A DNA stretch of 64,000 bases, from NCBI RefSeq assembly GCF_031454155.1, contig NZ_JAVDQG010000007.1, positions 124,001-188,000 of the forward strand, written 5' to 3'. The notes under the pieces are model-generated. The model did no database searches. It saw only the letters and a list, made by a program, of their open reading frames with translations, and had not been told where the DNA came from. Below are positions 15,922 to 26,160 of the stretch, one piece after another. The translations under genes and the position numbers were made by a program. The first letter of the stretch is position 1. Each line of letters starts with the position of its first letter. Origin of the DNA: Desmospora profundinema (GTDB lineage: Bacteria; Bacillota; Bacilli; Thermoactinomycetales; DSM-45169).

Positions 15922-17688
15922 TCATCTCCTCGGCCGTTTCCCCCCGATCCCGATTGCTACGCCTTCCCGGGTGGAGTCGGCCGCGCCGTGGTAGAGGCCA
16001 GTGGCGGGGTCGATCCAGATGGCGTTGACGTTGCCGATGTCCCGAGGAGCGGCTTCGAAGCGGTGGCCGCGGGCTTCCAGGTCGGCGCGAACGTCATCGG
16101 GGATGCCGGGCTCCCAGCGGATGTTGGGATAGGCGTTGGTGTAGATGCGGGGTTCCTCGATGGCGTCTTTTAAGGCCATGTCGTATTCCAGGACGTTTAG
16201 GATCGTCTGGGCGACGGAGGCGATGATGGTGGGGCCGCCCGGGGAACCGACGGTCATGACGGGGTTGCCGCCCTGAAAGACGATGGTGGGGGTCATGGAA
16301 CTCATGGGCCGTTTGCCGGGCTGGACTTCGTTGGGGCCGCCGGGGCGGGCGTCAAAGTCGGTCAGCTCGTTGTTCAGCAGGATGCCGGTGCCGGGTACCA
16401 TGATGCCGGTGCCGAAGAGCTGCTCGATGGTGGTGGTGTAGGAGACCAGGTTGCCCCAGCGGTCGGCGACGGTGAAGTGGGTGGTTTCGCCGCCGGGCCG
16501 GTCATCCTCTTGCCGAGTGGCTTCCCCTGTGGCAGAGCCGCCCTGATACGCCCAGGGGTCTCCCGGCTCTACGTGGGGATTGGCCTGCTCCCGATCGATG
16601 AGGGCGGACCGCTCCCGTAAGTAGTCGGGGTGGAGCATGCCGCGCTGGGGGACGGTGACGAAGGCGGGATCCCCGATGTAGGTTCCACGGTCGGCGTAGG
16701 CCAGGCGGCTGGCCTCGGCAAAGAGATGATATTTTTCCGGGGAGCGGACGTCGTATTGGCCGATGTGTTGATCCTCCAGCATGGTCAGGATCTGGAGGGC
16801 CGTAATGCCGCCGGAGCTGGGCGGAGGCATGGTGACGATCTCGTATCCCTGGAAGCTGCCGCGCACCGGTTCATCGATGGTGAGGCGATAGCGGGCCAGG
16901 TCGGCCCGGGTCATGGTGCCGCCGTACTCCTGGACGGTATCGGCGATTTTCGCCCCGATCTTTCCGCGGTAGAAAACACTCGGTCCATACCACTGGATCG
17001 TGCGGAAGGTTTTGGCCAGATCTTTTTGCACCAGCCGGTCCCCTTCTTGTAAGGGCTCCCCGTCAGGCAGAAAGACGTCTTTGGCCGGGGTGCGGGACAA
17101 TTTTTCCTGGTGGTCCTGGATCGCCTGGGCCAGCACGCGGTTGACCCGCACACCTCTGTCCGCCATGCGGATGGAGGGCTGGATCAACTCGGCCATGGGC
17201 CGAGTCCCCCACCGCTTCAGGGCCGTATCCAGTCCCATCAGGGTGCCGGGCACGCCGACGGCGTTGCCGTGTGTGGATCGGACGGCAAAGGGAATGATGC
17301 GCCCGTTTTCATCCAGGAACATGTCGGGAGTCGCCCCCGCCGGGGCGCGCTCGCGGCTGTCGATGATGGTGACGCGGTCCCTCCTTTTCTCGTAAACCAT
17401 CATAAATCCGCCCCCGCCGATGCCGGACATCATCGGCTCTGACACTTGCAGCGCAAACTGGATGGCGACGGCGGCATCCACCGCGTTTCCGCCTTTACGC
17501 AGCACATGGGCTCCTACACGGGAGGCTTCCTCAGTAGCGGTCACCACCATGCCGTTTCGCCCCACGTCCACCTGTTTGTCCCCTGAGGGGGGCATCGTTC
17601 CCTCGGCAACGGAGACACCGGGCAGCGCCAGTGAAAAAACCAACAACAAGACCAGCGACCAACCAGCCATGCGCTTTCCTTTACCCAT
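15922..17688 (-). CDS. ggt: Gamma-glutamyltransferase, secreted
   Basis: 588 residues. Signal peptide 1-25 (KRMAGWSLVLLLVFSLALPG). The Ntn-hydrolase signature is present: the catalytic Thr of GGETTHFTVAD near residue 385 begins the small subunit, with FGTGIMVPGTGILLNNEL and RPMSSMTPTIV after it. The enzyme transfers or hydrolyses gamma-glutamyl groups of glutathione or polyglutamate outside the cell. ATG at 17688 is chosen because GGGAG lies seven bases upstream. The gene is visibly richer in G+C than the Tad operon next to it. It is transcribed divergently from the glycerophosphodiesterase gene. Confidence 0.93.
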   Translation of the reverse strand: MGKGKRMAGWSLVLLLVFSLALPGVSVAEGTMPPSGDKQVDVGRNGMVVTATEEASRVGAHVLRKGGNAVDAAVAIQFALQVSEPMMSGIGGGGFMMVYEKRRDRVTIIDSRERAPAGATPDMFLDENGRIIPFAVRSTHGNAVGVPGTLMGLDTALKRWGTRPMAELIQPSIRMADRGVRVNRVLAQAIQDHQEKLSRTPAKDVFLPDGEPLQEGDRLVQKDLAKTFRTIQWYGPSVFYRGKIGAKIADTVQEYGGTMTRADLARYRLTIDEPVRGSFQGYEIVTMPPPSSGGITALQILTMLEDQHIGQYDVRSPEKYHLFAEASRLAYADRGTYIGDPAFVTVPQRGMLHPDYLRERSALIDREQANPHVEPGDPWAYQGGSATGEATRQEDDRPGGETTHFTVADRWGNLVSYTTTIEQLFGTGIMVPGTGILLNNELTDFDARPGGPNEVQPGKRPMSSMTPTIVFQGGNPVMTVGSPGGPTIIASVAQTILNVLEYDMALKDAIEEPRIYTNAYPNIRWEPGIPDDVRADLEARGHRFEAAPRDIGNVNAIWIDPATGLYHGAADSTREGVAIGIGGKRPRR

Positions 17689-17707
17689 GTCATCGCTCCC
17701 TTTGATT

Positions 17708-17742
17708 AGGGCGTGTCTGAACCAAATCATCAGACAGACCCT
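17708..17742. mobile_element. Solo-ends copy of the hairpin element
   Basis: AGGGCGTGTCTGA and TCAGACAGACCCT face each other across nine bases. These match the two terminal inverted repeats of the longer elements (for example 63341-63354 and 63471-63485) at 11 of 13 positions between arms, with everything internal missing. It lies in the divergent ggt/glpQ gap. Confidence 0.55.
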
Positions 17743-17916
17743 GTGAATGTCCCAAATCTCCTGGATGGAGATCCACTATGAATCGCAGATAAACGATTGG
17801 AAATATTCGTATTATTACAATTCTATGTAAACAGGCGAGATCCTGCCACTCCACATAAATGAAAAAAGCCCGTACATCCTAAGCGGGAAGACAGACGATG
17901 GGAGGAATCGGAACGC

Positions 17917-18819
17917 ATGAAAACAAACGGCGGAAACCGGGGATGGAAGGGACTGCTGTGGATCACGGCGGCAGTAGTGGCAGTAAAGGGGGGATGGGGC
18001 GTACTTACGCCCGCACCGGCCGAGGCGGTCGCTCTCCCTTCTTCACCCGCGACTGAAAACATCGCCCACCGGGGAGCTTCCGGGCATGCACCGGAATCGA
18101 CACTGCCCGCTTTCCGCCTGGCAAACCGCATGGGAGCCGATTGGATCGAGTTGGATGTGCACCAAACCCGGGACGGGGAGTTGGCGGTGATCCACGACAA
18201 GAGCGTAAACCGAACCACCAATGGGCAAGGAGCGGTAAAAAATCTCACCCTGAGCCAGTTGAAACGGCTGGATGCCGGCTCCTGGTTTGACGCCACCCAT
18301 CCAAAGCAGACGGTTTCGTATCGGGGAGCCCGCATCCCTACCCTGGAGGAAGTGCTGCTTTCCCAGGGAAAACAGGGCCGTTTTTGTATCGAGATCAAGG
18401 AAGGGTTGCCCGTCGGGGTGGAAAAACAGGTGCTGGATACGTTGAAACGACACGGGTTGCTCCCCCGTCACCAGCCGGAACGGGTCATGATCCAGTCCTT
18501 TGATCCCCATGTGTTAAAACGAATCCGGCAGTCCCACCCCCGGCTCACGCTGGTTCAGCTGATCCACTTCCGGGAAGCGGGCTCCCTCTCCCGCCCCGGG
18601 CTACAGCAAATCGCCGATTATGCCGACGCCATCGGTTATCATCAACGGCGGATGGAGCGGGACGACATCCGGCGCGCCCACCGCGAAGGATTGCGGATCC
18701 ATGCCTATACGGTCAACCGCAAAAAGAAGATGCGCCAATTGATGGACTGGGGCGTGGATGCCATCTGCACCAATTTCCCCGACCGGCTGCGAGACGTCAA
18801 AAGGGAGCGTCACCGATAA
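17917..18819 (+). CDS. glpQ: Secreted glycerophosphodiester phosphodiesterase
   Basis: 300 residues. Signal peptide (LLWITAAVVAVKGGWG, cut near AEA), then a GDPD domain starting NIAHRGASGHAPESTLPAF, with WIELDVHQTRDGELAVIHD supplying the metal-binding Glu and Asp and the catalytic His. FCIEIKEG and the closing VDAICTNFPDRL are typical of the family. It releases glycerol-3-phosphate from deacylated lipids or teichoic acid. ATG start with GGGAGG 12 bases upstream. Plus strand, convergent with the small membrane gene; both end in a shared hairpin. Confidence 0.9.
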   Translation: MKTNGGNRGWKGLLWITAAVVAVKGGWGVLTPAPAEAVALPSSPATENIAHRGASGHAPESTLPAFRLANRMGADWIELDVHQTRDGELAVIHDKSVNRTTNGQGAVKNLTLSQLKRLDAGSWFDATHPKQTVSYRGARIPTLEEVLLSQGKQGRFCIEIKEGLPVGVEKQVLDTLKRHGLLPRHQPERVMIQSFDPHVLKRIRQSHPRLTLVQLIHFREAGSLSRPGLQQIADYADAIGYHQRRMERDDIRRAHREGLRIHAYTVNRKKKMRQLMDWGVDAICTNFPDRLRDVKRERHR

Positions 18820-18834
18820 GGAACGCTCCCTTTT
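18798..18834. terminator. Bidirectional terminator between glpQ and the small membrane gene
   Basis: A 13-bp stem (CAAAAGGGAGCGT and its complement) overlaps the glpQ stop, with T-runs on both sides. It serves two convergent genes. Confidence 0.8.
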
Positions 18835-19106
18835 GATACCATTTTGCGTCTCTCCAATTCCATCGAGGCGGTCTCTTCTTCATCACCGGCAATCCGGGAG
18901 TACGTGATGATTCCTCCGAAAAATGCCGCCGCCCCTACATAAATCAAAAAGCGCGGGGACCACAAGATCCCCAGGACTACACCGACCAAGGAGACGGTCA
19001 GGCACACTCGCCGCACCGCCCCGCTCGCCCTTCCCTCCAACCCCAGATAACCGATTAACCCACCAGTCATGAAGAAAGCGAGTACCCCTTCGACCACCAC
19101 CCGCAT
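18810..19106 (-). CDS. Small three-helix membrane protein, unknown
   Basis: 98 residues with three hydrophobic segments (residues 5-25, 33-52, 53-72) and a charged tail (ERRKMVSKGSVPYR) that runs into the shared terminator stem. A GAGGA site precedes the ATG at 19106. It lies downstream of lysS but is separated from it by the lysS terminator. No family recognised. Confidence 0.6.
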   Translation of the reverse strand: MRVVVEGVLAFFMTGGLIGYLGLEGRASGAVRRVCLTVSLVGVVLGILWSPRFLIYVGAAAFFGGIITYSRIAGDEEETASMELERRKMVSKGSVPYR

Positions 19107-19174
19107 CCCCCTTCCTCAAACCCCGCTTTTTTGTCCAGTCGGTCGTCCGAATTTTCATGCTGTCAACGGGAGAG

Positions 19175-19203
19175 AAAAGCCCCCCGCATGGGTGACGAGG
19201 GGC
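19175..19203 (-). terminator. Terminator of lysS
   Basis: GCCCC and GGGGC-type stem with TTTT following on the minus strand, 30 bases after the lysS stop. The loop is long, so the strength is uncertain. Confidence 0.55.
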
Positions 19204-19234
19204 GTTGTCGAACCGATGTCCAGCTGCGGCCTTC

Positions 19235-20755
<1,521 letters not shown>

Positions 20756-20893
20756 TCACTCCTCAGAACGGCCTCAAAGCCTGGCTTACGCAAACTGAAT
20801 AATAGATAGAATAAGACTGGAAACGGGTCCCAAGGGCATATCCTAAGCCCCTATGGGCAGCTTTGTTCTTCCTTTTGATTGGAGTGGGCGGCC

Positions 20894-21009
20894 GGGTGGT
20901 AGGGCGTCTCCGATCTCTTGCAAAAAGCGCATAGCGAGACCGGGAGCGAAGTGACCCAGGCGAGACTTGTGCTCTGTGAGTGCAAAGGATCTGCGACACC
21001 CCACCACCC
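20894..21009 (+). mobile_element. Hairpin element, long form (lysS/dus gap)
   Basis: Arms GGGTGGTAGGGCGTC and CGACACCCCACCACCC pair with one mismatch and one G-U. The centre has TTGCAAAAAGCGCATAGCG, a GCGAGAC direct repeat and GTGCTCTGTGAGTGCAAAGG, as in the copies at 27947 and 42325. The 390-base gap 20747-21139 holds nothing else I can identify. Confidence 0.8.
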
Positions 21010-21139
21010 TCCCCGCTTTCTAACCATATCGGCTCTTAGAGCACATTCGAACCCGTTTTTAAGCGCCGTTTTACTTGATTGGACAAACCCATTGAGTACA
21101 TCCATTCACAAGAAATTCCTCGGACTGAAAGATCTGTCA

Positions 21140-22150
21140 TCAGGCGGGGATGACCCGTTTGCCTTCGCGGGCTTCCAGCTCCTCGATAAAGCCCAGCAGC
21201 ACCTCGGTCATTCCGTCACGGCTCACCTGCTCGTTGACCCGATCCTTGATCTTGGCGGCGCCGCGCATGCCGCGCAGGTACCAGGCGGCGTGCTTGCGCA
21301 TCTCGCGGACGGCCACTTCTTCCCCCCGCAGCCGGATCAGGCGATCCATGTGCACCAGGGCGATCTCGATCTTCTCCCGCGGCTTTGGCTCCGGCAGCAG
21401 TTCACCGGTCGTCAGATAGTGAACGGTCCGATACAGCATCCACGGATTGCCCAGAGCGGCTCGGCCGATCATGACGCCGTCGCAGCCGGTCAACTCCAGC
21501 ATCCGCTTGGCGTCTTCGGGACTTGCGACATCGCCGTTGCCGATCACGGGGATGTCGACGGCTTCCTTCACCTGTCGGATGATGTCCCAGTCCGCTTTAC
21601 CCGTATACATCTGCACCCGGGTGCGCCCGTGGACGGCTACGGCTTGACCGCCGGCCCGTTCCACCGCCTTGGCGTTTTCGACGGCGTAGATGTGTTCATC
21701 ATCCCAGCCGATCCGCATCTTCACCGTCACCGGTTTGCTCACCGCCGCCACCACAGCGGAGACGATCGTCTCAATTTTGCCGGGGTCCAACAGCAGACGG
21801 GCTCCCGCCTCGCACTTGGTCACCTTGGGCACCGGGCAACCCATGTTGATATCGATAATATCGGCGTTGGTCTGCTGATCGACGATTTTGGCGGCCTCCA
21901 CCAGCGTCTCCCGATCCCCGCCGACGATCTGTAAGCTGAGGGGTTTTTCCCGCTCATCCACGTACAGCATCTGCTGGGTGCGCTGGTTGCCGTTTAAGAT
22001 GGCGCGGTCGCTCACCATCTCGGCACAGACCAACCCGCAGCCGAATTCCTTGGCAATCAGGCGGAAGGCCGGGTTGCAAACGCCAGCCATCGGAGCCAGC
22101 ACCACGTTGTTGGCCGTTTCTACCGGCCCGATTTTTAAGGTTTTCGTCAT
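21140..22150 (-). CDS. dusB: tRNA-dihydrouridine synthase (DusB family)
   Basis: 336 residues. FMN-binding TIM barrel beginning [15 protein letters not shown], with the catalytic Cys in [18 protein letters not shown], the [18 protein letters not shown] segment and the phosphate-binding IPVIGNGDV and [16 protein letters not shown]. It reduces uridines in tRNA D-loops. The start overlaps the folK stop by four bases, so it is coupled to the folate genes, as in B. subtilis. Confidence 0.94.
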   Translation of the reverse strand: MTKTLKIGPVETANNVVLAPMAGVCNPAFRLIAKEFGCGLVCAEMVSDRAILNGNQRTQQMLYVDEREKPLSLQIVGGDRETLVEAAKIVDQQTNADIIDINMGCPVPKVTKCEAGARLLLDPGKIETIVSAVVAAVSKPVTVKMRIGWDDEHIYAVENAKAVERAGGQAVAVHGRTRVQMYTGKADWDIIRQVKEAVDIPVIGNGDVASPEDAKRMLELTGCDGVMIGRAALGNPWMLYRTVHYLTTGELLPEPKPREKIEIALVHMDRLIRLRGEEVAVREMRKHAAWYLRGMRGAAKIKDRVNEQVSRDGMTEVLLGFIEELEAREGKRVIPA

Positions 22151-22683
22151 GGTATCACCCCTCCCCGTCTGGAATCGTTTTTTTCTGTCTGCCCGTCACA
22201 GGAGATCGGTCGCACGTGATCCCTGTCGGGCACTTCCTCCGCCCATTGGCCCACGGTCCGTCCGGTGGGCGGTATCACCACATCGCTTGCGATTTCCTTA
22301 AGCGGAATCAGGACAAAGGCACGTTCCGTCATGCGCGGATGGGGAACGGTCAGAGACGGTTCCCGGATCACCTGATCCCCCATCAGCAACAAGTCCAAAT
22401 CAATCGTCCGCGGCCCCCATCGGATCGTCCGCACTCGGTGCAGATCCCGTTCCACTCTCAACATCGCAGCCAATAATTCCGCAGGAGAGAGAGAAGTCTC
22501 CACTTCCGCACATCGGTTGAGAAAGTCCGGCTGCTCCAACAGGCCCACCGGCTTGGTTTCGTATATGCGGGACACCCGGACCACCCGGATCCCCTCCTGC
22601 CGGTCCAGGCGTGTCAACGCTTCCTTCAGGTTGGCCGTCCGCTCCCCTAAATTGGTGCCCAAGCCGATAAACGCGCGGGTCAT
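22147..22683 (-). CDS. folK: 2-amino-4-hydroxy-6-hydroxymethyldihydropteridine pyrophosphokinase
   Basis: 178 residues. The HPPK signature is clear: [19 protein letters not shown] at the start and [16 protein letters not shown] (the Asp-x-Asp metal site) in the middle, then [18 protein letters not shown]. It activates the pterin for FolP. Overlaps folB by four bases and dusB by four bases. The C-terminus is about 15 residues longer than usual and polar. Confidence 0.95.
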   Translation of the reverse strand: MTRAFIGLGTNLGERTANLKEALTRLDRQEGIRVVRVSRIYETKPVGLLEQPDFLNRCAEVETSLSPAELLAAMLRVERDLHRVRTIRWGPRTIDLDLLLMGDQVIREPSLTVPHPRMTERAFVLIPLKEIASDVVIPPTGRTVGQWAEEVPDRDHVRPISCDGQTEKNDSRRGGVIP

Positions 22684-23042
22684 GAGCGCCTCCGGTATAA
22701 TTCCACCCCGACCGCACGATAGTGGCCGGGAATGGGGGGATCCGGTTTGGTCACCTTCACTCTGACTTCTTCCAGCAGGAGAAAATCAGACAGAAGGCGA
22801 TCCGCCACCCGTTCCGCCACCGCCTCCACCAAGGCGTAGGTCTGTTCTTCCACTTCCGCTTTTACCGCCTGATAGACGAGGCCGTAATCGATGGTCTTCT
22901 CCAGATCATCGTTTCGGGCGGCGTCCGATAAATCCAGCTTCAGCTCCAGGTCGACCAGAAAGCGCTGGCCCAGTTTGTTTTCCTCGGCAAAGGCTCCGTG
23001 ATACGCGTAAAACGCCATCTGTTCAAAAAAGATGGTATCCAA
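22680..23042 (-). CDS. folB: Dihydroneopterin aldolase
   Basis: 120 residues, normal for FolB. MDTIFFEQMAFYAYHGAFAE places the conserved Tyr-His-Gly near residue 14, and KTIDYGLVYQAVKAEVEE and the Lys of VRVKVTKPDPPIPGHY are present. It converts dihydroneopterin to hydroxymethyl-dihydropterin. TTG start preceded by AAGGAGG. Second gene of the folP-folB-folK run. Confidence 0.94.
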   Translation of the reverse strand: MDTIFFEQMAFYAYHGAFAEENKLGQRFLVDLELKLDLSDAARNDDLEKTIDYGLVYQAVKAEVEEQTYALVEAVAERVADRLLSDFLLLEEVRVKVTKPDPPIPGHYRAVGVELYRRRS

Positions 23043-23054
23043 GGAACCCCCTCC

Positions 23055-23912
23055 TTAAGCCCGCGCCCGGACCATCGCATCCGTCATCCGAGCCACCCGG
23101 ACCATCGCGCGAACGTCATGAACACGGACAATCCCGCATCCTTTAGCGATCCCCAGGGTGACGGTAGCCCCGGTTCCTTCCACCCGTTCCTCCACGGGCA
23201 GATCCAGTGCGATCCCCACCATCGACTTCCGGCTGGTACCCAGCAGCACCGGGTAACCCAGATCCACGATCTCCTCCAGATGGGCCATCACCTTCAGATT
23301 GTCCTCATAACGCTTGCCGAAGCCAATTCCCGGATCCAGAATGATACGCTCTTCCTTTACCCCGGCGGCTTTGGCGATCGCGACGCTCTCCAGCAAATCG
23401 CGGCGGATGTCGGCGATCAGATCGGTGTAGACGGCCTCTTCCCGGTTGTGCATCAGGATGACAGGCACATCCCATTCCGCCGCCACCCGGGCCATATCCG
23501 GATCTTTCTTAAACCCCCATACATCATTGATGAGGTGAGCACCCGCCTGAATCGCTTGCCAAGCAACCTCGGCTTTATAGGTATCAATCGAGAGCGGACG
23601 GTCCATCACCGGAGCCAGCGCCTGGATGATAGGGATCACTCGGGAGAGCTCCTCATCCTGGGAGACCGGAACCGCTTGGGGGCGGGTGGATTCCCCGCCC
23701 ACGTCGATGAGATCGGCTCCTTCGGCCGCCATCTGGCGTGCATGGGCCACCGCCCGGTCGACACGGTTGTACTCTCCCCCGTCGGAAAAGGAATCGGGGG
23801 TGACGTTCAGGATGCCCATCACCAGGGTACGCTCATGAAGGGGCAACCGGTAGGGGCCCACCCGCAACGGCCCCCGGTGGGTGCTTGGACGATACGTAGT
23901 TTGCAGGGTCAT
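23055..23912 (-). CDS. folP: Dihydropteroate synthase
   Basis: 285 residues. Pterin-binding barrel: VMGILNVTPDSFSDGGEY, IDVGGESTRPQAVPV, and GIGFGKRYEDNLKVMAHL with PVLLGTSRKSM near the sulfonamide-site loop. It joins the pterin to p-aminobenzoate. ATG at 23912 with AAGGAG upstream, 27 bases after pabA. Confidence 0.95.
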   Translation of the reverse strand: MTLQTTYRPSTHRGPLRVGPYRLPLHERTLVMGILNVTPDSFSDGGEYNRVDRAVAHARQMAAEGADLIDVGGESTRPQAVPVSQDEELSRVIPIIQALAPVMDRPLSIDTYKAEVAWQAIQAGAHLINDVWGFKKDPDMARVAAEWDVPVILMHNREEAVYTDLIADIRRDLLESVAIAKAAGVKEERIILDPGIGFGKRYEDNLKVMAHLEEIVDLGYPVLLGTSRKSMVGIALDLPVEERVEGTGATVTLGIAKGCGIVRVHDVRAMVRVARMTDAMVRARA

Positions 23913-23939
23913 AACGGGCAGCTCCTTTTCGTAGTGATG

Positions 23940-24530
23940 TCAACCGGCCGGGGCGGCACTGGGCCGGTGGCTCTCCAAAAAGCGGGCCAACATCGGTTTG
24001 CCGGATTCCGTCAGGATCGATTCCGGATGGAATTGCACCCCTTCCACCGGCAACTGACGGTGGCGCAAGGCCATAATCTCCCCTTCCTCCGTTTTCGCGC
24101 TGATTTCCAGGCAGTCCGGAAGCAAGTCGCGATCGACGATCAGGGAGTGGTATCGGTTTACATTCAAAGGGGACGGTAATCCCCGAAACATGGTTTTGGA
24201 ATCGTGGTGCACCAGGGATGTCTTGCCGTGCATCAGACGGGATGCGCGTACGATGCGGCCGCCGAATGCCTGGGCGATGGTCTGGTGTCCCAGGCAAACA
24301 CCCAAAATGGGAATGTGTCCCGCAAACCGGCGCACGACGGCCAAGCTGATGCCGGCCTCATCGGGGTTGCCCGGTCCGGGGGAAATTAAAAGGGCTTCCG
24401 GCTGCTTCGCTTCAATCTCCTCCAGGGTGATGCGGTCGTTGCGAAACACTTCGACCTCTTCCCCCAGCTCGCCCAGGTATTGCACCAAGTTGTAGGTGAA
24501 ACTGTCGTAGTTATCGATCACCAATATCAT
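23940..24530 (-). CDS. pabA: Glutamine amidotransferase subunit of aminodeoxychorismate/anthranilate synthase
   Basis: 196 residues. Class I amidotransferase: [20 protein letters not shown], the oxyanion [12 protein letters not shown], nucleophile [17 protein letters not shown] and His-Glu in [12 protein letters not shown] at 24530 gives the usual N-terminus. In B. subtilis this gene lies between pabB and pabC and also serves tryptophan synthesis. Here neither is present: the 550 bases upstream hold only a hairpin element and the cysK terminator, and folP follows directly. Confidence 0.93.
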   Translation of the reverse strand: MILVIDNYDSFTYNLVQYLGELGEEVEVFRNDRITLEEIEAKQPEALLISPGPGNPDEAGISLAVVRRFAGHIPILGVCLGHQTIAQAFGGRIVRASRLMHGKTSLVHHDSKTMFRGLPSPLNVNRYHSLIVDRDLLPDCLEISAKTEEGEIMALRHRQLPVEGVQFHPESILTESGKPMLARFLESHRPSAAPAG

Positions 24531-24690
24531 ACTTCTCGTCTCCTCTCTTCTCGTCTCCACTCGACTGATCAGGATGGGTCCACCCACTGTACATGATCCC
24601 CGCTTACGGAGGAGTTGAGCGGACCAAGACCTCGTGCCCCATCAGGGACTCTGATCTGTTTTCTTGATTCATGACGTTGACGGGTCGGTC

Positions 24691-24807
24691 GGCTTGGTTT
24701 TCCGTCTTCGCTCCATGCACTCATAGAGCACAAGTCTCGCCTTGGTCACTTTACGTTCCCAGGTCTCGCTATGCGTGGCAGAGTCGACTCCGCCGGAAAA
24801 CCAAGCC
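24691..24807 (-). mobile_element. Hairpin element, long form, reversed (pabA/cysK gap)
   Basis: Outer arms GGCTTGGTTTTCCG and CGGAAAACCAAGCC are perfect 14-bp complements but differ from the arms of every other copy. The centre, read on the minus strand, has CGCATAGCGAGACC and GGCGAGACTTGTGCTCT as in the other long copies, so this copy lies in the opposite orientation. Confidence 0.82.
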
Positions 24808-25045
24808 TCCCTCCACTAGTCGCTTTCCCGCGGACAAGACCCCGGCGAAGTTCTCCCATCAGTTTACAACAATTTTGCTTGGGAAGAAAGGTGGGGAAAA
24901 CCGGTTTTCCCCGGCCATGGCGGGGAATCGTTGGATTTGGTAGGATGAGTGTTACCCGTATGGATACAAGGATCAACCGGAACCCTCTCATGTGTACGGA
25001 TTCCGTAACGGAAGAAGGCCGACTCCTGTTCTCTCATGCCTATAT

Positions 25046-25067
25046 AAAAAAGCCCCCGCAGGGGCCG
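25046..25067 (-). terminator. Terminator of cysK
   Basis: GCCCC-TGC-GGGGC stem followed by TTTTTT on the minus strand, starting 12 bases after the cysK stop. Confidence 0.88.
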
Positions 25068-25079
25068 TTGAATCCGACA

Positions 25080-26009
25080 TTACTCTTGTTCAAAGTTAAA
25101 CAGTGCCGTGGTGAGGTAGCGTTCGCCGTTGCTGGGGATGACGGCGACTACGCGCTTGCCTTCACCCAGGCGGCGGGCCACTTTGACCGCGGCGGCCACG
25201 GCGGCGCCGGAGGAGATGCCGCCCAGGATGCCCTCTTCTTTGGCCATCCGGCGGGACCACTCAAAAGCTTCCTCGTTGTCCACGGTGATGACTTCATCGT
25301 AAATCTCCGTATCCAGAATATCGGGAGCAAAGCCGGCACCGATCCCTTGGATTTTATGAGGGCCGGGCTTTCCGCCGGAGAGGACCGGGGAAGCAGCCGG
25401 TTCGACAGCGACGATATGGGTGTCCGGGTTGTGGTCTTTCAGCACCCGGCCCGCACCGGTGATGGTGCCGCCGGTACCGATCCCGGAAACAAAGGCGTCA
25501 ATCTTGCCGTCCATCTGTTCCAGCAGTTCCGGCCCGGTGGTTTCCCGGTGGATTTTGACGTTGGCCTGGTTTTTAAACTGTTGCGGCATGAAGTAGTCCG
25601 GGTTTTCCTTGGCGATCTCTTCCGCTTTGGCGATCGCCCCTTTCATCCCTTCGGCACCGGGGGTAAGAACCAGCTCTGCCCCGTAAGCACGCAGGAGATT
25701 GCGCCGCTCCAGGCTCATCGTGTCCGGCATCACCAACAGGGCCCGGTACCCTTTGGCCGCAGCCACCATGGCCAGCCCGATCCCGGTGTTGCCGCTGGTC
25801 GGTTCCAAAATGGTGGAACCCGGTTTCAGCAAACCGCGTTCTTCCGCATCTTCGACCATGCTGAGGGCGATCCGGTCCTTTACGCTGCTCCCTGGGTTGA
25901 AAAATTCTAACTTTAAGTAGACATCGGCGTCACTCTTGCCCACAATCCGGTTCAATTTCACGAGGGGAGTCTGGGCAATCAATTCCAAAATGTTATTTGC
26001 TACACGCAT
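25080..26009 (-). CDS. cysK: Cysteine synthase A (O-acetylserine sulfhydrylase)
   Basis: 309 residues. PLP-dependent fold with the Schiff-base Lys in [14 protein letters not shown], the substrate loop [15 protein letters not shown], and [16 protein letters not shown] with [14 protein letters not shown] for the cofactor phosphate and ring. It makes cysteine from O-acetylserine and sulfide. Single-gene unit with its own promoter, operator-like palindrome and terminator. In B. subtilis cysK is under sulfur control (CymR with CysK itself); the palindrome suggests similar repression, though the site sequence differs. Confidence 0.96.
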   Translation of the reverse strand: MRVANNILELIAQTPLVKLNRIVGKSDADVYLKLEFFNPGSSVKDRIALSMVEDAEERGLLKPGSTILEPTSGNTGIGLAMVAAAKGYRALLVMPDTMSLERRNLLRAYGAELVLTPGAEGMKGAIAKAEEIAKENPDYFMPQQFKNQANVKIHRETTGPELLEQMDGKIDAFVSGIGTGGTITGAGRVLKDHNPDTHIVAVEPAASPVLSGGKPGPHKIQGIGAGFAPDILDTEIYDEVITVDNEEAFEWSRRMAKEEGILGGISSGAAVAAAVKVARRLGEGKRVVAVIPSNGERYLTTALFNFEQE

Positions 26010-26030
26010 GATTCCGTTTTCCTCCCATTC

Positions 26031-26089
26031 CCAAGCAAGTTAGTAGGGTTTTATGGTCTTATCCTACCAACTTACTTGGTTTTTGTCAA
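26031..26089 (-). promoter_or_regulatory. cysK promoter with overlapping 17-bp palindromic operator
   Basis: Minus strand TTGACA-N17-TAGGAT (26084-26089 and 26061-26066). Two arms, CCAAGTAAGTTGGTAGG at 26063-26079 and its complement at 26031-26047, match at 15 of 17 positions around 15 bases. One arm covers the -10 and the spacer, the other lies just past the start point, as expected for repression. Confidence 0.72.
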
Positions 26090-26100
26090 TTCACTTTTTT

Positions 26101-26154
26101 CAAACCGATGACAAACAGACCCGGTAACATACACCAGGTCTGTTTGTCGGTTTG
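26101..26154. other. Long hairpin after hslO
   Basis: GACAAACAGACC and its perfect complement, extended by CAAACC/GGTTTG beyond a three-base bulge, around a 15-base loop. It begins seven bases after the hslO stop. There is no U-run on the minus side, so it could be a weak terminator or an mRNA 3' stem. It sits immediately upstream of the cysK -35. Confidence 0.6.
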
Positions 26155-26160
26155 CATCCG

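Noticed and set aside
21447-21878. Plus-strand open frames across the dus, lysS, ggt and ftsH genes
   Set aside because: They are antisense shadows of well-supported genes in G+C-rich DNA, without ribosome sites or family motifs.
24691-24807. Cloverleaf-like folding in the pabA/cysK gap considered as a tRNA or T-box
   Set aside because: It lacks tRNA invariant bases and T-box signatures, and its sequence matches the repeated hairpin element.
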